Below, one piece after another: positions 59,426 through 64,000 of a stretch of DNA of 64,000 nucleotides. The notes beneath the pieces are model-generated. The model saw nothing but the letters and a program-made list of their open reading frames with translations. It was not told the origin of the DNA and ran no database searches. The translations under genes were made by a program, and so were the position numbers. Source of the DNA: Pseudomonas faucium (lineage in GTDB: Bacteria; Pseudomonadota; Gammaproteobacteria; Pseudomonadales; Pseudomonadaceae); the NCBI RefSeq assembly GCF_021602585.1, contig NZ_BQIP01000008.1:62001-126000 (forward strand), read 5' to 3'. The stretch's first letter is position 1; the number at the start of each line of letters is the position of its first letter.

Positions 59426-60235
59426 ATGAGTGTGGATAGCGCCTACGCGGTCGAGTTGAAGGGAGTCACCTTCAAGCGCGGTTCGCGCAGCATTTTCAGC
59501 AATGTCGACATACGCATCCCGCGTGGCAAGGTCACCGGCATCATGGGGCCGTCGGGTTGCGGCAAGACGACATTGCTGCGTTTGATGGGGGCACAGCTGC
59601 GCCCGTCCAGCGGCGAAGTATGGGTGGCCGGGCAGAACCTGCCGAGCTTGTCGCGCAGCGATTTGTTCGACGCGCGCAAGCAGATGGGCGTGCTGTTCCA
59701 GAGTGGCGCGCTGTTCACCGACCTCGATGTGTTCGAGAACGTCGCCTTCCCGCTGCGGGTGCATACCCAGCTTTCGGACGAGATGATCCGCGACATCGTG
59801 CTGATGAAGCTGCAGGCCGTGGGCCTGCGCGGCGCCATCGACCTGATGCCCGATGAGCTGTCCGGTGGCATGAAGCGCCGCGTGGCGCTGGCCAGGGCGA
59901 TCGCCCTGGACCCGCAGATCCTCATGTACGACGAACCGTTCGTCGGCCAGGACCCGATCGCCATGGGCGTGCTGGTGCGTCTGATCCGTCTGCTCAACGA
60001 TGCCCTGGGCATCACCAGCATCGTGGTCTCCCACGACCTGGCGGAAACCGCCAGCATCGCCGACTACATCTACGTGGTCGGTGATGGCCAGGTGCTGGGC
60101 CAAGGCACCCCCGACGAGCTGATGGGCTCGGACAATCCGCGCATTCGCCAGTTCATGAAAGGCGACCCGGACGGCCCGGTGCCATTCCACTTCCCTGCGC
60201 CTGACTACCGCGCCGATCTGCTGGGGGCGCGTTGA
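59426..60235 (+). CDS. mlaF: Phospholipid ABC transporter ATPase MlaF (Ttg2A)
   Basis: 269 residues. Walker [10 protein letters not shown] (41-49), signature LSGGMKRRV, Walker [14 protein letters not shown]. ATPase of the MlaFEDB complex that keeps outer-membrane lipid asymmetry; in P. putida the operon is known as ttg2 for toluene tolerance. Confidence 0.96.
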   Translation: MSVDSAYAVELKGVTFKRGSRSIFSNVDIRIPRGKVTGIMGPSGCGKTTLLRLMGAQLRPSSGEVWVAGQNLPSLSRSDLFDARKQMGVLFQSGALFTDLDVFENVAFPLRVHTQLSDEMIRDIVLMKLQAVGLRGAIDLMPDELSGGMKRRVALARAIALDPQILMYDEPFVGQDPIAMGVLVRLIRLLNDALGITSIVVSHDLAETASIADYIYVVGDGQVLGQGTPDELMGSDNPRIRQFMKGDPDGPVPFHFPAPDYRADLLGAR

Positions 60236-61032
60236 TGCGTAGAAAATCCCTACTCGAACGTATCCGCCTGCTCGGCCGCTCGGCCATCGACGTGCTGGCA
60301 GTGCTCGGGCGTTCCTGCCTGTTCCTGTTCCATGCGCTGGTCGGCCGCGGCGGCATCGGTGGCGGCTTCCAGCTGCTGACCAAGCAGCTGTACTCGGTGG
60401 GCGTGCTGTCGCTGGCAATCGTCGCCGTGTCCGGTGTGTTCATCGGCATGGTGCTGGCCCTGCAGGGCTACAGCATCCTGACCAAGTACGGTTCCGAGCA
60501 GGCGGTCGGCCAGATGGTCGCCCTGACCCTGCTGCGCGAGCTGGGGCCGGTGGTGACCGCGCTGCTGTTCGCCGGGCGTGCCGGTTCCGCCTTGACCGCC
60601 GAGATCGGCAACATGAAATCGACCGAGCAGCTGTCGAGCCTCGAGATGATCGGCGTCGACCCGCTCAAGTACATCATCGCCCCACGCCTGTGGGCCGGTT
60701 TCATTTCCCTGCCGTTGCTGGCGCTGATCTTCAGCGTGGTCGGCATCTGGGGCGGCTCGTGGGTCGCGGTGGACTGGCTGGGTGTGTACGAAGGCTCGTT
60801 CTGGGCCAACATGCAGAACAGCGTTTCCTTCACCGACGATGTGCTCAACGGCTTGATCAAGAGCCTGGTATTCGCCTTCGTCACGACCTGGATCGCCGTA
60901 TTCCAGGGGTATGACTGTGAGCCCACCTCAGAGGGGATCAGCCGTGCCACCACCAAGACCGTGGTCTATGCCTCATTGGCAGTACTGGGTCTGGACTTTA
61001 TTCTGACCGCCTTGATGTTTGGAGATTTCTGA
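60235..61032 (+). CDS. mlaE: Phospholipid ABC transporter permease MlaE (Ttg2B)
   Basis: 265 residues from ATG 60235, overlapping the mlaF stop by 1 nt. About five helices; [20 protein letters not shown] and [20 protein letters not shown] are MlaE signatures. Confidence 0.96.
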   Translation: MRRKSLLERIRLLGRSAIDVLAVLGRSCLFLFHALVGRGGIGGGFQLLTKQLYSVGVLSLAIVAVSGVFIGMVLALQGYSILTKYGSEQAVGQMVALTLLRELGPVVTALLFAGRAGSALTAEIGNMKSTEQLSSLEMIGVDPLKYIIAPRLWAGFISLPLLALIFSVVGIWGGSWVAVDWLGVYEGSFWANMQNSVSFTDDVLNGLIKSLVFAFVTTWIAVFQGYDCEPTSEGISRATTKTVVYASLAVLGLDFILTALMFGDF

Positions 61033-61517
61033 TGCAAAACCGCACCCTGGAAATCGGTGTCGGCCTGTTCCTCCTGGCCGGGATCCTGGCGCTGCTGCTG
61101 CTGGCCCTGCGTGTCAGCGGGCTGTCGGCCAGCCCGAGCAGCGATACCTACAAAGTTTATGCTTACTTCGACAATATCGCCGGTTTGACGGTCAGAGCTA
61201 AAGTGACCATGGCCGGCGTGACGATCGGCAAGGTCACCGCCATCGATCTGGACCGTGATTCCTACACCGGTCGGGTGACGCTGCAGCTGGACAAGTCGGT
61301 GGACAACTTGCCGACCGACTCCACTGCCTCGATCCTGACCGCCGGCTTGCTTGGCGAGAAGTACATCGGCATCAGCGTGGGCGGCGAAGAAGAGGTGCTC
61401 AAGGACGGTGCAACCATCCATGACACCCAGTCTGCCCTGGTGCTGGAAGATCTGATTGGCAAGTTCCTGCTCAACACCGTTGGCAAGGAACCGAAAGAAG
61501 CGCAACCGGCTAATTAA
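61032..61517 (+). CDS. mlaD: MCE-domain lipid-transport protein MlaD (Ttg2C)
   Basis: 161 residues. One N-terminal helix (VGLFLLAGILALLLLALRVS), then an MCE domain (YKVYAYFDNIAGLTVRAKVT). It forms the hexameric ring on MlaE. Start overlaps the mlaE stop by 1 nt. Confidence 0.95.
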   Translation: MQNRTLEIGVGLFLLAGILALLLLALRVSGLSASPSSDTYKVYAYFDNIAGLTVRAKVTMAGVTIGKVTAIDLDRDSYTGRVTLQLDKSVDNLPTDSTASILTAGLLGEKYIGISVGGEEEVLKDGATIHDTQSALVLEDLIGKFLLNTVGKEPKEAQPAN

Positions 61518-61526
61518 GGAGTTTCC

Positions 61527-62174
61527 ATGATTTCGATCTTGCGACGTGGCCTGCTGGTCCTGCTGGCGGCCTTCCCCCTGCTGACCCTGGCAGCGCAATC
61601 GCCCCATGACGTGGTGCAGAGCACTACCAACGAGCTGCTCGGGGATCTGAAGGCCAACAAGGAACAGTACAAGAGCAACCCGCAGGCATTCTACGATGCG
61701 CTCAACCGCATCCTCGGCCCGGTGGTCGATGCCGACGGCATTTCCAAGAGCATCATGACCGTCAAGTATTCGCGCAAGGCCACGCCCGCGCAGATGCAGC
61801 GCTTCCAGGAAAACTTCAAGCGCAGCCTGATGCAGTTCTATGGCAACGCCCTGCTCGAGTACAACAACCAGGGCATCGTCGTCGATCCGGCCAAGGCCGA
61901 TGATGGCAAGCGCGCCAGCGTCGGCATGAAGGTCACCGGCAACAACGGTGCCGTCTACCCGGTGCAGTACACCCTGGAGAACCTCGGTGGCGAGTGGAAG
62001 GTGCGTAACGTGATCGTCAACGGCATCAACATCGGCAAGCTGTTCCGCGACCAGTTCGCCGACGCCATGCAGCGCAATGGCAACGACCTGGACAAGACCA
62101 TCGACGGCTGGGCCGGCGAAGTGGCCAAGGCCAAGCAGGCTGCCGACAACTCTCCCGAGAAGGAAGTGAAATGA
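61527..62174 (+). CDS. mlaC: Periplasmic phospholipid carrier MlaC (Ttg2D)
   Basis: 215 residues with a Sec signal (PLLTLAAQ/SPHDVV). NTF2-like fold; SPHDVVQSTTNELLGDLKAN and VRNVIVNGINIGKLFRDQF are typical. It ferries phospholipid between MlaA-OmpC and MlaFEDB. Confidence 0.95.
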   Translation: MISILRRGLLVLLAAFPLLTLAAQSPHDVVQSTTNELLGDLKANKEQYKSNPQAFYDALNRILGPVVDADGISKSIMTVKYSRKATPAQMQRFQENFKRSLMQFYGNALLEYNNQGIVVDPAKADDGKRASVGMKVTGNNGAVYPVQYTLENLGGEWKVRNVIVNGINIGKLFRDQFADAMQRNGNDLDKTIDGWAGEVAKAKQAADNSPEKEVK

Positions 62175-62473
62175 GCGAGGCCGGTGTAAGCATGGCCGAG
62201 CCGGGCGTGCTGCGCCTGGCCGGCGTGCTGGACTACCGCAGCGGCCCGGCCTTGCGCAAGCAGGGCAGGGCGTTGATCGCCGCGGCCCGCGAAACGCAGC
62301 TGGTGCTCGATTGCTCGTCGGTCGAGAAGTCGTCCAGCGTTGGCCTTTCGCTGCTGCTGGCGTTCATCCGTGACGCCCAGGCGGCAGGCAAGGTCTGCGA
62401 AGTGCGCGGCATGCCGGACGACATGCGGGAAATTGCCGGGGTCTATGACCTCGATGAAGTACTGGCGAGCTGA
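62171..62473 (+). CDS. mlaB: STAS-domain protein MlaB
   Basis: 100 residues, 4-bp overlap with mlaC. STAS core LVLDCSSVEKSSSVGLSLLL, with the conserved Ser-Ser patch, binds and stabilises MlaF. Confidence 0.93.
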   Translation: MSEAGVSMAEPGVLRLAGVLDYRSGPALRKQGRALIAAARETQLVLDCSSVEKSSSVGLSLLLAFIRDAQAAGKVCEVRGMPDDMREIAGVYDLDEVLAS

Positions 62474-62492
62474 TGGCTCGTCACTGATGGAG

Positions 62493-62545
62493 GCCCCTCG
62501 GTCAGTGCGCCCACTCGGTGGGCTTCGCAGGCGAGGGGCTTTTTT
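62493..62545 (+). terminator. Terminator of the mla operon
   Basis: GCCCCTCG (62493-62500) pairs with CGAGGGGC (62532-62539), enclosing an inner hairpin GCCCAC-TCG-GTGGGC (62509-62523), and is followed by six T (62540-62545). It separates mlaFEDCB from ibaG-murA. Confidence 0.85.
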
Positions 62546-62591
62546 GTATGATGGCCGACCCGTGCGCATCGGGCGCCGATTGAGGTTGAGC

Positions 62592-64000
<1,409 letters not shown>

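Overview
The window is about 62-64 % GC chromosomal DNA from a fluorescent Pseudomonas, most likely of the P. putida group. The evidence is the gene content (roxSR next to a dpp peptide operon with an OprD-type porin, the Ttg2/Mla operon, fagA-fumC-orfX-sodA), the many REP-type inverted repeats built on the cores GCTCCTACAGG and CCGGCTCCCAC, and codon use. From roxSR to murA (25.1-64 kb) the order follows, from memory of that genome, the P. aeruginosa PA4494-PA4450 backbone, with a few insertions (AEC carrier, aroP, a CMD-family protein, a Ca/Na exchanger).

Region 1 (1-3.4 kb) is accessory. It holds the 3' part of a type VI secretion DUF2235 (Tle-type) lipase effector, followed by three tandem copies of a DUF2931 lipoprotein that is probably its immunity protein. 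The middle copy carries a nonsense codon. Region 2 (3.5-9.7 kb) holds an OpuC-type osmoprotectant ABC operon, a higBA-type toxin-antitoxin pair and prfC. Region 3 (9.8-14.8 kb) holds a small polyamine/amine-type cluster (PotF-like binding protein, cupin, FAD amine oxidase, AraC-type regulator), then an uncharacterised membrane protein and a 24-residue membrane microprotein behind a good candidate sigma-54 promoter.

Region 4 (14.9-24 kb) is a dipeptide uptake system read leftwards: two DppA-like binding proteins, an OprD-family porin, permeases DppB and DppC and ATPases DppD and DppF. It is followed by a SIMPL-domain protein, the RoxS/RoxR redox two-component system, an AEC carrier, an AroP-like permease, a carboxymuconolactone-decarboxylase family protein, a cation exchanger and a minimal RlpA lipoprotein (to 31.5 kb).

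Region 5 (31.6-48.1 kb) holds gatCAB, read away from mreBCD-maf-rng-yhdP-nitrilase-tldD, then yjgA and pmbA: translation fidelity, rod shape, envelope lipid transport and TldD/PmbA proteolysis. Region 6 (48.2-52.1 kb) is the iron-regulated fagA-fumC-orfX-sodA operon plus a ZIP metal transporter, with a Fur box over the promoter. Region 7 (52.1-64 kb) holds, leftwards, kdsD-kdsC-lptC-lptA-lptB-rpoN-hpf-ptsN-rapZ-ptsO (Kdo supply, LPS export, sigma-54 and the nitrogen PTS), and rightwards mlaFEDCB-ibaG-murA, with murA cut by the window end.

Most of the window is conserved core. The parts that deserve attention are the Tle/immunity array, the two genes (mreC and the cation exchanger) that appear to have no usable start codon except ATT, the sigma-54 promoter with its membrane microprotein, and several unexplained dyads. 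No tRNA, rRNA, CRISPR array, prophage or insertion sequence was recognised.
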